From positions 1 through 38,396 of the forward strand of contig CAJGCZ010000021.1 of the NCBI GenBank assembly GCA_904501975.1: a DNA stretch of 38,396 nucleotides, given 5' to 3'. The notes beneath the pieces are model-generated. The model saw only the letters and a list, made by a program, of their open reading frames with translations. It was not told where the DNA came from and did not search any database. This DNA is from an uncultured Akkermansia sp. (GTDB lineage Bacteria > Verrucomicrobiota > Verrucomicrobiia > Verrucomicrobiales > Akkermansiaceae). Made by a program: the position numbers and the translations under genes. Below, piece by piece: positions 15,349-22,803 of this stretch; the first letter of the stretch is position 1, and every line of letters starts with the position of its first letter.

Positions 15349-16668
15349 ATGAATAACCAGGAGCCCTTTCGCCCGGCCCCCCGTAGTCAAAAAGAGTCCC
15401 CTGTATTTAATGTGGAGCAGGGGGATTCGTCGTGCTCTAGCCGTTCGGAAAATCCTGCGCCTTTGCAGGCGGCAACAGTCGAGGCCTCTTCTTCTCCTGT
15501 TGTACAGCCTGTCCGCAAACGCGGATGTTTTTCTGTGGCTATATTTGCCGCAATTTTAGTGGGTGGAGCTGCCGGTTTCTATTATTATACCACAACTCAG
15601 CCGCAGAAAATAAAGGAACCGTTTGCTCTTCTTTCTTCCTCTTCCGGGGCAGAGGCGGAGCCCGTATCTTTTTCGCAATTATTGAAAGCAGCCCAAGCCG
15701 GTAACAAATCTGTCTATCTTCAAGTGGCAGAGGCCTATGCTCACGGTGTCGGTACGGAGCAGAATATTCAAGAGGCTCGTCATTGGTATCTTGCTGCCGA
15801 AAAGAGCGGTTCTGTCGCCGCGTCTCTCGCCTTGGCTGAGATGGACTATGCCGCAGCATCCTACGCTGCGGCCATGCCGCGCTACACCTGCGCTTTGGCG
15901 GAGCTTACTGCCGAGCAGTTCTATCGCTTCGCTTTCTGTCACTATCATGCTTTCGAGCAAGCAACCGGAGAAGAGGCTGCGGAGCATGCTCGCCTTGCGG
16001 TGCATTATTATACCAATGCCGCTACACAGCAGCATGCGCAAGCTGCAATTCAACTGGGGCATTGTTATTATAAAGGTATCGGTGTAGAGGTTTCTATAAC
16101 CGAGGCCATTATTTGGTTTAGCGTTGCCGCAGAGCAGGGCGTTGTAGAGGCCCAATTTCGTTTGGCTTGGTGCCTCATGCAACAAGCCCCTTCAAACAAC
16201 GAGCTAGCAGCGCAATGGCTTTCCCGTGCTGCAGAGCAGGGGCATGCTGCTGCCGCCTATAATCTTGCGCTGTGTTTATTGTCCGGTCGTGGGGTAGAGA
16301 AAAATCCTCAACTTGCGCTTACTTATCTGCAACAGGCGGCAGAGCAAAATTACACCTCTGCCATCCGTCGCCTTGCTTTTTGCTATCGCGATGGTGAAGG
16401 CTCCCCTCGTAATCTGCCGCTTGCTGTTTCCTGTTTTGCTCGGGCTGCTGAGCATGATGCAGAATCGGCCTACAACTACGCATGGTGCCTGCACCATGGG
16501 TTTGGGGTAGAGCCCAACTTACCCGTTGCTTTGGCTTGGTATGTTCGTGCTGCTCAACTGCAATATCCTCCGGCGCAAGAGGTGTTGCCCTCATTCCGAC
16601 TCGTCCGTCTCATGCCTAATTTCGGTTTAGAATGGATGCTAAAATCCCAAAATTATCCAAAGATGTAA
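15349..16668 (+). CDS. Membrane-anchored Sel1-like (TPR) repeat protein
   Basis: The protein has 439 residues. Residues 1-60 are polar, Ser/Pro-rich and probably cytoplasmic; one membrane segment follows (about 63-82, VAIFAAILVGGAAGFYYYTT), and the rest should face the periplasm. From about 105 on, Sel1-like repeats of ~36 residues are seen, with the AxxxGxGVxxNxxxAxxWYxxAAExG pattern. Clear examples include AYAHGVGTEQNIQEARHWYL, CYYKGIGVEVSITEAIIWF and CLLSGRGVEKNPQLALTYLQ. Such repeats are scaffolds for protein complexes, often in the cell envelope. The partner is unknown; the linked PEGA lipoprotein is a candidate. Confidence 0.85.
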   Translation: MNNQEPFRPAPRSQKESPVFNVEQGDSSCSSRSENPAPLQAATVEASSSPVVQPVRKRGCFSVAIFAAILVGGAAGFYYYTTTQPQKIKEPFALLSSSSGAEAEPVSFSQLLKAAQAGNKSVYLQVAEAYAHGVGTEQNIQEARHWYLAAEKSGSVAASLALAEMDYAAASYAAAMPRYTCALAELTAEQFYRFAFCHYHAFEQATGEEAAEHARLAVHYYTNAATQQHAQAAIQLGHCYYKGIGVEVSITEAIIWFSVAAEQGVVEAQFRLAWCLMQQAPSNNELAAQWLSRAAEQGHAAAAYNLALCLLSGRGVEKNPQLALTYLQQAAEQNYTSAIRRLAFCYRDGEGSPRNLPLAVSCFARAAEHDAESAYNYAWCLHHGFGVEPNLPVALAWYVRAAQLQYPPAQEVLPSFRLVRLMPNFGLEWMLKSQNYPKM

Positions 16669-16686
16669 TTTTTTGTGAATTTATGC

Positions 16687-16714
16687 TTGCATTTTTTCAA
16701 AGTAAGCGTATATT
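16687..16714 (+). promoter_or_regulatory. Promoter of the rpsM-rpsK-rpsD operon
   Basis: TTGCAT (16687-16692), a 16-bp spacer and TATATT (16709-16714) precede a leader of about 60 bases. The leader has a short inverted repeat (GCTGCAGAGTTGCAGT region) but no Shine-Dalgarno sequence before the rpsM ATG. Confidence 0.6.
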
Positions 16715-16779
16715 CTCCTGCACGCAAAGGTGCTGCAGAGTTGCAGTACCCACAACCATCATCTAACTAACACATCATT

Positions 16780-17151
16780 ATGGCTCGTCTTTTCGGTATC
16801 GAAATACCCAATGAGAAGCGCGTTGAGGCCTCCCTTTGCTACATCTACGGCATTGGCCCCTCCACCGCCAAGAAGGTGCTTGAGCAGGCCGGTATCTCTC
16901 CGGACCTTCGCACAGGTACACTCTCTGACGCTCAGCTGACCAAGATCGTACAGGCTATCACCAGCAACAACATCCTCATCGAGGGTGACCTCCGTCGTGA
17001 GAAGCAGCTGGCCCTGAAGCGTCTTACCAGCATCAACTGTCTGCGCGGCATCCGCCACCGCAAGGGGCTCCCCGTTCGCGGTCAGCGCACCCGCACTAAC
17101 GCCCGCACCCGCAAGGGCCGCAAGAAGACTGTAGGCGCCAAGTCCAAGTAA
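16780..17151 (+). CDS. rpsM: Ribosomal protein uS13
   Basis: This 123-residue head protein of the small subunit contacts uS19 and the P-site tRNA. The start MARLFGIEIPNEKRVEASL, YIYGIGPSTAKKVLEQAGI and the C-terminal KGLPVRGQRTRTNARTRKG are standard. It is first in a three-gene ribosomal operon, 29 bp ahead of rpsK. The initiator infA and rpmJ genes that usually precede it are missing here. Confidence 0.98.
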   Translation: MARLFGIEIPNEKRVEASLCYIYGIGPSTAKKVLEQAGISPDLRTGTLSDAQLTKIVQAITSNNILIEGDLRREKQLALKRLTSINCLRGIRHRKGLPVRGQRTRTNARTRKGRKKTVGAKSK

Positions 17152-17180
17152 TTAACCCCTTTATATAGAAGATACTGAAA

Positions 17181-17693
17181 ATGGCTGAAGAAACCATCCA
17201 GGAAGAAGTGAAAGAGGTAGTGGCTCCTGCCGCTGAGGCTCCCGCTGAAACTCGCAAGCCCGAGGTTCGTCGCGACATCTTTGCTGAGCTCGGTCTCGCT
17301 GATGACGACGACAAGATCAAGATCCTCAAGGCTAAGGGCAGCAAGAACGTTACCACCGGTGTCGTTCACATCTCCTCCACCTTCAACAACACCATCGTTA
17401 GCGTGACAGACCTTAAGGGCAACGTCATCGGTTGGTCCTCCGCCGGCAAGCTCAACTTCAAGGGCAGCCGTAAGAGCACCGCTTATGCCGGTCAGGTTGT
17501 TTGCCAGGACGCTTGCCGTCAGGCCATGGGTCACGGCCTCAAGGAAGTTGAGGTTCGCGTGAAGGGCCCGGGTTCCGGTCGTGAGTCCGCCGTTCGTGCC
17601 GTCCAGACCATCGGTCTTGAAATCAGTGCCATTGTGGATGTAACTCCCATCCCCCACAACGGTTGCCGTCCGCCCAAGGCTCGTCGCGCCTAA
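17181..17693 (+). CDS. rpsK: Ribosomal protein uS11 with N-terminal extension
   Basis: This platform protein of the small subunit has 170 residues, about 40 more than the usual ~129. The conserved body starts near residue 53 (SKNVTTGVVHISSTFNNTIV) and holds GNVIGWSSAGKLNFKGSRKS and the end PHNGCRPPKARRA. The first ~50 residues are acidic and Ala/Pro-rich (ETIQEEVKEVVAPAAEAPAE) and should be disordered. An internal ATG start that would give the normal length was not found before the conserved body, so the extension appears genuine. Gap to rpsD is 38 bp. Confidence 0.97.
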   Translation: MAEETIQEEVKEVVAPAAEAPAETRKPEVRRDIFAELGLADDDDKIKILKAKGSKNVTTGVVHISSTFNNTIVSVTDLKGNVIGWSSAGKLNFKGSRKSTAYAGQVVCQDACRQAMGHGLKEVEVRVKGPGSGRESAVRAVQTIGLEISAIVDVTPIPHNGCRPPKARRA

Positions 17694-17731
17694 TAGCAGT
17701 TTAATAACCCAGAAGATAATTACACAAGATT

Positions 17732-18343
17732 ATGGCTCGTTACACAGGTCCTACCGCCAAGATCAGCCGCCGTTTCGGTGTTGAGCTCTTTGGCCCGAGC
17801 AAGGCTTTTGCCCGCCGTCCCTTCCCTCCGGGTCAGCACGGTGTTCGCGCTGGTCGTAAGAAGAAGTCCGACTACGGTATCATGCTCGCTGAAAAGCAGA
17901 AGCTTCGCTTCATGTACGGCGTGCTTGAAGGCCAGTTCCGCAAGTACTACGAAGAGGCCTCCCGTCGCACAGGCGTTACCGGTGAGATTCTCCTCCAGCT
18001 TTTGGAGCTCCGTCTCGACAACCTCGTATACCGTCTCAACTTTGCCAACTCACGCGCTGCTGCTCGCCAGATGGTTTCCCACGGCCACATCACCGTGAAC
18101 GGCAAGAAGGTTAACATTGCCTCCTACAGCTGCAAGCCCGGCGACGTTATCGCTGTTGCTGACAAGGCTCGTTCCCAGGCTCTCGTCAACCGCTTCATGT
18201 CCCTCACCGCTAATGCTGTAACCCCCGATTGGCTTGAGCTCGACGCTGCTAAGCTTTCCGCTAAGCTTGCTCGCATCCCCTCTCAGGAGGAGATTGCTCC
18301 CATCGTGAACGTACAGCTTATCGTGGAGTTCTACTCCCGCTAA
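17732..18343 (+). CDS. rpsD: Ribosomal protein uS4
   Basis: This 203-residue protein starts small-subunit assembly by binding 16S rRNA 5' domain. It is of the zinc-free type: there is no N-terminal cysteine cluster. PPGQHGVRAGRKKKSDYG, LRFMYGVLEGQFRKYYEEA and the S4 RNA-binding domain at about 92-155 (LELRLDNLVYRLNFANSRAA, HGHITVNGKKVNIASY) are clear. In many bacteria rpoA and rplQ follow; here a strong hairpin and a gene-free stretch follow instead. Confidence 0.98.
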   Translation: MARYTGPTAKISRRFGVELFGPSKAFARRPFPPGQHGVRAGRKKKSDYGIMLAEKQKLRFMYGVLEGQFRKYYEEASRRTGVTGEILLQLLELRLDNLVYRLNFANSRAAARQMVSHGHITVNGKKVNIASYSCKPGDVIAVADKARSQALVNRFMSLTANAVTPDWLELDAAKLSAKLARIPSQEEIAPIVNVQLIVEFYSR

Positions 18344-18377
18344 TGCTTTGGGGCTTGTCCCCATTCATGAGCAATTA

Positions 18378-18410
18378 CACTGCATTCTCTCCGAGCGAGA
18401 GAATGCAGTG
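18378..18410 (+). terminator. Hairpin ending the rpsM-rpsK-rpsD operon
   Basis: A perfect 14-bp stem (CACTGCATTCTCTC / GAGAGAATGCAGTG) with a 5-nt loop lies 34 bp after the rpsD stop. The text after it (TTGCTATATA) is only a weak T-tract. Confidence 0.7.
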
Positions 18411-18459
18411 TTGCTATATACCCGTGTCTCCTTTTTTGAGCTGCTGCGATAATTGGTAG

Positions 18460-18582
18460 TTGTGGGGGAAATACTATCGGAGTGTTGGACTTTAGTCCAA
18501 CATTTATTATCAAACCATACCACCAAAAAGGTGGGACTGAAGTCCCACCCTACGATATAGACAAATTGCTATTTGTGGGGGA
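18460..18582. repeat. Pair of REP-like palindromes flanked by a 10-bp direct repeat
   Basis: Two 20-bp palindromes, TGTTGGACTTTAGTCCAACA (18483-18502) and GGTGGGACTGAAGTCCCACC (18530-18549), share the core GGACT-NN-AGTCC. They are flanked by direct copies of TTGTGGGGGA at 18460-18469 and 18573-18582. The rest of the 18411-18630 gap has no ORF or RNA gene that I recognise. The layout resembles a REP/BIME-type dispersed element. Confidence 0.6.
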
Positions 18583-18630
18583 CCGGCGAAATGCTCTATA
18601 ACAGGGCTTAAAACAAAAGCGAGAGCTTGA

Positions 18631-18861
18631 TTAGGCTCTCGCGTTCTTGGAAGCGCATGTGGGGCAGGTGGCTACCGGGTCTTTCTTGATAAATCGATAG
18701 CCACAGATTCGGCAGACAATGCGTGTTTGCTTGCGACGAAGGCGACGGTATTTAGCCGCAATCTGCACCGGAATAATGATTGCAATGAGGGCGATAAGAC
18801 CAACGTAGACAATCATTTCAAAGAACTCGTGCGGAAGCAATGCAGCAACAAGCGGTGTCAT
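18631..18861 (-). CDS. Small membrane protein with zinc ribbon
   Basis: This 76-residue protein has one membrane segment (about 14-36, FEMIVYVGLIALIAIIIPVQ), a basic stretch RRLRRKQTR, and a C-terminal zinc ribbon with Cys50/Cys53 and Cys66/Cys69 (CRICG...CPTC). The ribbon should be in the cytoplasm by the positive-inside rule. The start overlaps the stop of the preceding proline-rich gene by four bases (ATGA). It closes the ExbB/ExbD-like gene set. The function is unknown. Confidence 0.75.
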   Translation of the reverse strand: MTPLVAALLPHEFFEMIVYVGLIALIAIIIPVQIAAKYRRLRRKQTRIVCRICGYRFIKKDPVATCPTCASKNARA

Positions 18862-19286
18862 GGTGTGGGGGCCTCCTTTCCGTCGTTAGAGGTGGGCGGA
18901 AGCGCTAAAAGCTTCTCTTCATCCAGCGCAATAGAAGCAGGGGCGGTGGGCAGGATAGCCTGAGGCGGAGCCTCAAGTGCGGCAGGTTCAAAGCGGCGGG
19001 GGAGCGTTTGCCCGGCAGCCATGTCCTTGCGAGTGGGGTCGGCATACACCGGAAGAAGAAGGGGCAAGGGGCTGCGCAACTGCATGCGCATGGCAGTAAT
19101 AGCATCGCTGCGATAGGTAACTTTGCCGTGACCTTTAGGGCGCGCCGGAGCCGGTTTTTGTACGTCTACCAGCAACATGAGCGAGCCCACTACAACAGCC
19201 GCAAGCACAAAAAAGAGAGGCAAACACCCGGGCATGGGCCGGGAGTGCATAGCGTGGTAGAGCAGACTGTGTTCGCGGTTGGGCAT
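18858..19286 (-). CDS. Single-pass, proline-rich envelope protein, possible TonB-like partner
   Basis: This 142-residue protein has one membrane anchor at about 21-40 (CLPLFFVLAAVVVGSLMLLV). A periplasmic part rich in Pro and Ala follows (KPAPARPKGHGK, LEAPPQAILPTAPAS). Its position directly after ExbB- and ExbD-like genes is where a TonB or TolA partner would be. It has no recognisable TonB C-terminal fold, so the TonB-like reading is only contextual. It overlaps the next gene by ATGA and starts 9 bp after the ExbD-like stop. Confidence 0.6.
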   Translation of the reverse strand: MPNREHSLLYHAMHSRPMPGCLPLFFVLAAVVVGSLMLLVDVQKPAPARPKGHGKVTYRSDAITAMRMQLRSPLPLLLPVYADPTRKDMAAGQTLPRRFEPAALEAPPQAILPTAPASIALDEEKLLALPPTSNDGKEAPTP

Positions 19287-19295
19287 GAGACGCTA

Positions 19296-19733
19296 TCAGT
19301 TAAGAGCCGGTCGGCCCACTAAGGAACAGGTGAATTGACGCAGCAGAACCATGTCGATTACCTGCTGTTGTATGCCGGCAGACACGGCCGGATCACACTC
19401 AATGAGAATCGTTACCGCATCCTTGCGAGCCGGAGCTTGGGCAGCCCATGTATCCAACGTGGATTCGAGGGATTTTAAGCCGTTTTCTAACATCTTACCA
19501 CCGGCATACACGCGAGGCGAATCTCCGGGAGTAATGGTGATAATGTGCAGATTATCGCGGTTATATGAATCCATCACAAAGTGAGACTCCGGAACATACA
19601 CGTTGACGCCATAGCGCGGCAGCTTATGCACAGAGGACCACACCATGAAGCAGAAGAGCAAAAAGAGGTTAACCCCGGCAGCAATGAGAATGGGGTAACC
19701 CGGAGAACTGAGAGTGGAGCGTACGCGGCGCAT
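19296..19733 (-). CDS. ExbD/TolR-like protein with Asn in place of the key Asp
   Basis: ExbD/TolR proteins form the proton-driven motor with ExbB/TolQ. The protein is 145 residues from the ATG at 19733; a TTG at 19745 is possible but less likely. It has one membrane helix at about 14-32 (PILIAAGVNLFLLFCFMVW) and a periplasmic domain with the family's late pattern DAVTILIECDPAVSAGIQQQ. The helix position that normally carries the proton-accepting Asp (LIDVMLVLL in ExbD) reads GVNLFLLF, with Asn22. If aligned correctly the protein may not translocate protons in the usual way. It lies between the ExbB-like gene and the proline-rich gene. Confidence 0.7.
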   Translation of the reverse strand: MRRVRSTLSSPGYPILIAAGVNLFLLFCFMVWSSVHKLPRYGVNVYVPESHFVMDSYNRDNLHIITITPGDSPRVYAGGKMLENGLKSLESTLDTWAAQAPARKDAVTILIECDPAVSAGIQQQVIDMVLLRQFTCSLVGRPALN

Positions 19734-19775
19734 GGTTGAAAGCAAGGGTGGTGCGTGACGTCAAACAGGGCTGAT

Positions 19776-20480
19776 TCAGACGGCCGAATCGGCGGTAGGG
19801 GCTTCGTCGCTGCAAGAGCAAGAACCGGTACGGCAGGTGCGGCGCGGAGTCGCAGCGGCTGCTTCTTCAGCCATGCGGGTATCGCAGATGAGGTGTGCTG
19901 TCTCTAAGCCGGCTCGCTCAATGTTGTTAATGATTTTGCGGGCACGAGAGGCCAAGTACATGTAGAAGAGATAGCAGGGAATTGCCATGGCAATGCCGGT
20001 GGCGGAAATGAGGAGGGCGCTTTCAATGCTTTCTGCCACTTGGGGCATAGCTGCGGCACCGTCTGTAATGCCCGGCTGCTCATAGAAAGCCACCATGGTA
20101 AGCAAGGTGCCCAAGATGCCCAAGAGCGGCAGTACCGTAGAGCAGGCAAGAAGAATACGCACGTAGCGCTCCACACGGTACACCTCAAGGGAGGCTGCTT
20201 CAAGGGCAATGTCTCTCAATTCGGTGCGCTCCAATTTTGGGCGGCTGATGACGGCCTCCACCACGCGAGCCATCGGCCCGGGCAGGCGGCGTACCTCGTG
20301 CAGAGCCTCATTGTATTGGCCACTGTGCAGCAGGGCAGAGATACCGCGCAGGAAATCCCCGGAGTTGATATTGACGCGGTGGAAATAGAACAGACGCTCT
20401 GCCACAACGGCAAGGGCTAACACGGCAAAAAACATCATGAGCCAGAACATGGGCCCCATGGAGATGATAAGGTCGCTCAT
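19776..20480 (-). CDS. ExbB/TolQ/MotA-family membrane protein
   Basis: The protein has 234 residues from MSDLIIS at 20480; an upstream in-frame ATG at 20564 adds text with no family character. Three membrane segments fit ExbB: about 5-28, 113-135 (LPLLGILGTLLTMVAFY, the conserved GLLGTV-type stretch) and 150-172 (ALLISATGIAMAIPCYLFYM). The long cytoplasmic loop lies between the first two. The C-terminus is Cys-rich (RRTCRTGSCSCSD) and could bind metal. It is the first of four short genes after serS. With the ExbD-like protein it should form an inner-membrane motor-like complex. Confidence 0.85.
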   Translation of the reverse strand: MSDLIISMGPMFWLMMFFAVLALAVVAERLFYFHRVNINSGDFLRGISALLHSGQYNEALHEVRRLPGPMARVVEAVISRPKLERTELRDIALEAASLEVYRVERYVRILLACSTVLPLLGILGTLLTMVAFYEQPGITDGAAAMPQVAESIESALLISATGIAMAIPCYLFYMYLASRARKIINNIERAGLETAHLICDTRMAEEAAAATPRRTCRTGSCSCSDEAPTADSAV

Positions 20481-20548
20481 ATCAGCAGGTTTTCGGTGGA
20501 GGGGTGAGAGTGTGTGCGGAGTAAGATGGAGAGAATGGGCAAGGCGTA

Positions 20549-20577
20549 GCGGCGGAACCTGCATTAGGCTCCGCCGC
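20549..20577 (-). terminator. Hairpin after serS
   Basis: GCGGCGGAACC (20549-20559) pairs with GGCTCCGCCGC (20567-20577), one mismatch, 7-nt loop. No T-tract follows on the minus strand, so it may only weaken readthrough from serS into the ExbB-like set. No promoter was seen between the two. Confidence 0.4.
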
Positions 20578-20587
20578 CTCGCGAAAA

Positions 20588-21871
20588 TCAGGCCTTCGGT
20601 GTAATGGATTCGGCACCAAAGTAGGGAACGAGAGCCTCAGGAATGCGCACAGAGCCATCAGGCTGCTGGCATTGCTCCAAGAGGGCAACGTAGAGACGGG
20701 GAAGAGCCGTGCCGGAACCATTCAGAGTGTAGGGCACACGCATCTTGCCGTCAGCATCCTTGTAGCGCAGCTTCATGCGGCGAGCCTGGTAGTCCGTAAA
20801 GCAGGAGCAGCTGGAAACCTCCAGATACTTGCCCTGGCCGGGAGCCCATACCTCAATGTCATAGGTCTTGGCAGAGGAGAAACCAACGTCGCCCGTGCAA
20901 AGTTCAATCACGCGGTAGTGCAGACCCAGCTTCTGCAGAATGGATTCGGCATGGCCGGTCAGTTTCTCCAGTTCAGCGAAACCTTCCTCAGGGCGGCAAA
21001 TCTCCACCAATTCAACCTTATCGAACTGGTGAACACGAATCATACCCTTGTTCTCACGACCGGCAGAACCGGCCTCGCGGCGGAAGCAGGGGGTGTAGGC
21101 CGTCATCTTGACGGGCAAATCCGCCTCACGCAGAATCTGGTCGCGGCAAAGGTTTGTTACAGGCACTTCAGCCGTGGGTACAAGGAACATGCTGTTGCCT
21201 TCAAGCCCATACATGTCTTCCTCAAACTTAGGCAGCTGGCCGGTGCCGTACATACACTCGCGCTTCACGATGAAGGGAACACCTACCTCTTGGTAGCCGT
21301 TTTCACGTGTTTGTGTGTCGAGCAGGAAGTTGATGAGGGCACGCTCCAAGCGAGCACCTTCACCACGGTACACAATGAAACCGGAGCCGGAGATGCGGGT
21401 GGCATCCTCAAAGTTGAGTAAACCGCAAGCGGTTGCGATCTGTACGTGATCCTTGGGCTCGGCAATCTCGGGCTTGGTGCCCCATACGCGCAGCTCAGGG
21501 TTGGCAGATTCGTCAGCACCCACGGGTGCTGCATCGTGCGGCATGTTGGGGATATTGAGCATCAGGCTTTCCTGCTCCTCAGCCGCGGCAGATACAACGG
21601 CATCAAGCTCCTTAATGCGGTCGCCCACTTCGCCCATGCGTTGTTTGAGAGCTTCAGCTTCCTCGCGGCGGCCTTCTTTCATCATTTGGCCAATCTGCTT
21701 AGAGGTACTGTTACGCTCAGATGAAAGCGCCTGCTTCTCAGTCTCGGCATTGCGGCGCTTTACATCACACTCAAGCACCTTGTCGACAAGCATCCAATGG
21801 TCTCCGCCACGAAGACGGACACGCTCCTTTACATACTCAGGATTTTCCCTGATAACTCGGATATCTAGCAT
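20588..21871 (-). CDS. serS: Seryl-tRNA synthetase
   Basis: This class II synthetase charges tRNA-Ser (and starts tRNA-Sec charging). It is 427 residues, the normal length. The N-terminal tRNA-binding coiled coil spans about 26-105 (DVKRRNAETEKQALSSERN). The catalytic part has FLVPTAEVPVTN (TxE serine-binding loop), motif 2 CFRREAGSAGRENKGMIRVHQF, CSSCSCFTDYQARRMKLRY and motif 3 NGSGTALPRLYVALLE. The start ATG at 21871 (MLDIRVIRENPE) is standard for the family and sits nine bases after the promoter's -10. It heads a possible transcript with the ExbB-like set. Confidence 0.97.
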   Translation of the reverse strand: MLDIRVIRENPEYVKERVRLRGGDHWMLVDKVLECDVKRRNAETEKQALSSERNSTSKQIGQMMKEGRREEAEALKQRMGEVGDRIKELDAVVSAAAEEQESLMLNIPNMPHDAAPVGADESANPELRVWGTKPEIAEPKDHVQIATACGLLNFEDATRISGSGFIVYRGEGARLERALINFLLDTQTRENGYQEVGVPFIVKRECMYGTGQLPKFEEDMYGLEGNSMFLVPTAEVPVTNLCRDQILREADLPVKMTAYTPCFRREAGSAGRENKGMIRVHQFDKVELVEICRPEEGFAELEKLTGHAESILQKLGLHYRVIELCTGDVGFSSAKTYDIEVWAPGQGKYLEVSSCSCFTDYQARRMKLRYKDADGKMRVPYTLNGSGTALPRLYVALLEQCQQPDGSVRIPEALVPYFGAESITPKA

Positions 21872-21880
21872 AACACCACT

Positions 21881-21908
21881 ATTCTACACGCTTGGGCTAT
21901 ATATTCAA
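21881..21908 (-). promoter_or_regulatory. Promoter of serS, near-leaderless
   Basis: On the minus strand TTGAAT (21908-21903), a 16-bp spacer and TAGAAT (21886-21881) are followed by nine bases and the serS ATG. The expected leader is about three bases. Confidence 0.6.
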
Positions 21909-21935
21909 GCTGAAAGTGCGCCAAAATCAGATTTA

Positions 21936-22664
21936 TTAGGATTTTGGATTGTCGGTGGCCGGTTTTTGAATCGAAAGTGTCGTTAGTTGGCTCACGGTGG
22001 CCTGCGGGCCTTGCTCACCCTCTGCATTGGAGAGGGAGATAGCCAGCCAATGCTTACCGGGTTCCAAACGGTGTAGGGCGGTGTAGCGAATGCGCTCCCC
22101 GGGTATTTGCTCCATGTGAGAAGCGCATGCGTATTCCGGTGCGTGTTCAATGCTGCCGTTATAATTTTCGATGACCCATTCAAAGGCATAAATGCCTTTT
22201 ATCGGCGCCTCAAACAAAATAATACTTTGCCAATGCTGCTTTTCCTCATCCTTTTCCCAAGTCAGGGGGCGGTGGTGAAGATGCGGAGTCGGAGTAGCAT
22301 CCGTATCATCTGCATCTTTATAGTAGGCCAAATGTTTAGATAATTTGCGGCAAATGCAGGCGCGGATGAGCAGGTTAATGGCATAAACCAGCCCCGCCCA
22401 AATATACCACCACATCAGGGCATTATGCAACAATTGGACTTCGTTGTTAATGTAAGCCCAGGCACAAAAGCATACAAAGAGAGCCGTGAGTACCGCCCCG
22501 CTCATAAAGAATCCGAAAATGCTGGGCGGTATCAGTAGACAGAGAAAAATAATCACCAGCTGCTCCGCAAGATGGAGTTGCAATACATCTCGATACATAC
22601 GGCGGGCGTATGCGTGGGCAAGTGCTTCCAGCTCCTCCTGTGTGGCGTTCTTTTGTATCTGCAT
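21936..22664 (-). CDS. Membrane protein of unknown function
   Basis: I do not recognise this 242-residue protein. The N-terminus is helical and charged (QEELEALAHAYARRMYRDVL). It is followed by three hydrophobic segments at about 33-52, 54-72 and 85-108 (the last WWYIWAGLVYAINLLIRACI), then a soluble C-terminal part from ~115. That part starts with a His-containing linker (TPHLHHRPLTW) and has a beta-rich look with LEPGKHWLAISLSNAEGEQG, similar to Ig-like folds. It is alone on its transcript: its own promoter lies directly upstream and serS has its own promoter downstream. Confidence 0.7.
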   Translation of the reverse strand: MQIQKNATQEELEALAHAYARRMYRDVLQLHLAEQLVIIFLCLLIPPSIFGFFMSGAVLTALFVCFCAWAYINNEVQLLHNALMWWYIWAGLVYAINLLIRACICRKLSKHLAYYKDADDTDATPTPHLHHRPLTWEKDEEKQHWQSIILFEAPIKGIYAFEWVIENYNGSIEHAPEYACASHMEQIPGERIRYTALHRLEPGKHWLAISLSNAEGEQGPQATVSQLTTLSIQKPATDNPKS

Positions 22665-22670
22665 GGGAGT

Positions 22671-22699
22671 ATGTTAGCATGTTTCCTTATATTTGTGAA
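22671..22699 (-). promoter_or_regulatory. Promoter of the unknown membrane protein gene, leaderless
   Basis: On the minus strand TTCACA (22699-22694), a 17-bp spacer and TAACAT (22676-22671) are followed by exactly six bases and the ATG at 22664. The expected +1 is the A of the start codon, as for the PEGA lipoprotein gene. Confidence 0.55.
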
Positions 22700-22742
22700 G
22701 CCGCAATTTTGGGCCGCTTTGCGCGCACTTGCGTTGCCCGAT

Positions 22743-22776
22743 AAAAAAGGCCGCCGGGAGTCATGCTCCCGACGGC
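22743..22776 (-). terminator. Terminator of galK-symporter operon
   Basis: An 11-bp stem (GCCGTCGGGAG / CTCCCGGCGGC, one G-T pair) with a 5-nt loop is followed on the minus strand by CTTTTTT. It lies about 28 bp beyond the symporter stop. Confidence 0.9.
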
Positions 22777-22803
22777 TCAATGTGAATCAATGGTACCGGC
22801 TCT

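Noticed and set aside
18460..18582. CRISPR-like repeat
   Set aside because: Only two palindromes with different sequence and no spacer regularity; no cas genes.
18858..19286. Calling the proline-rich protein tonB
   Set aside because: There is no C-terminal TonB fold or YP motif; only position and the proline-rich part point that way.
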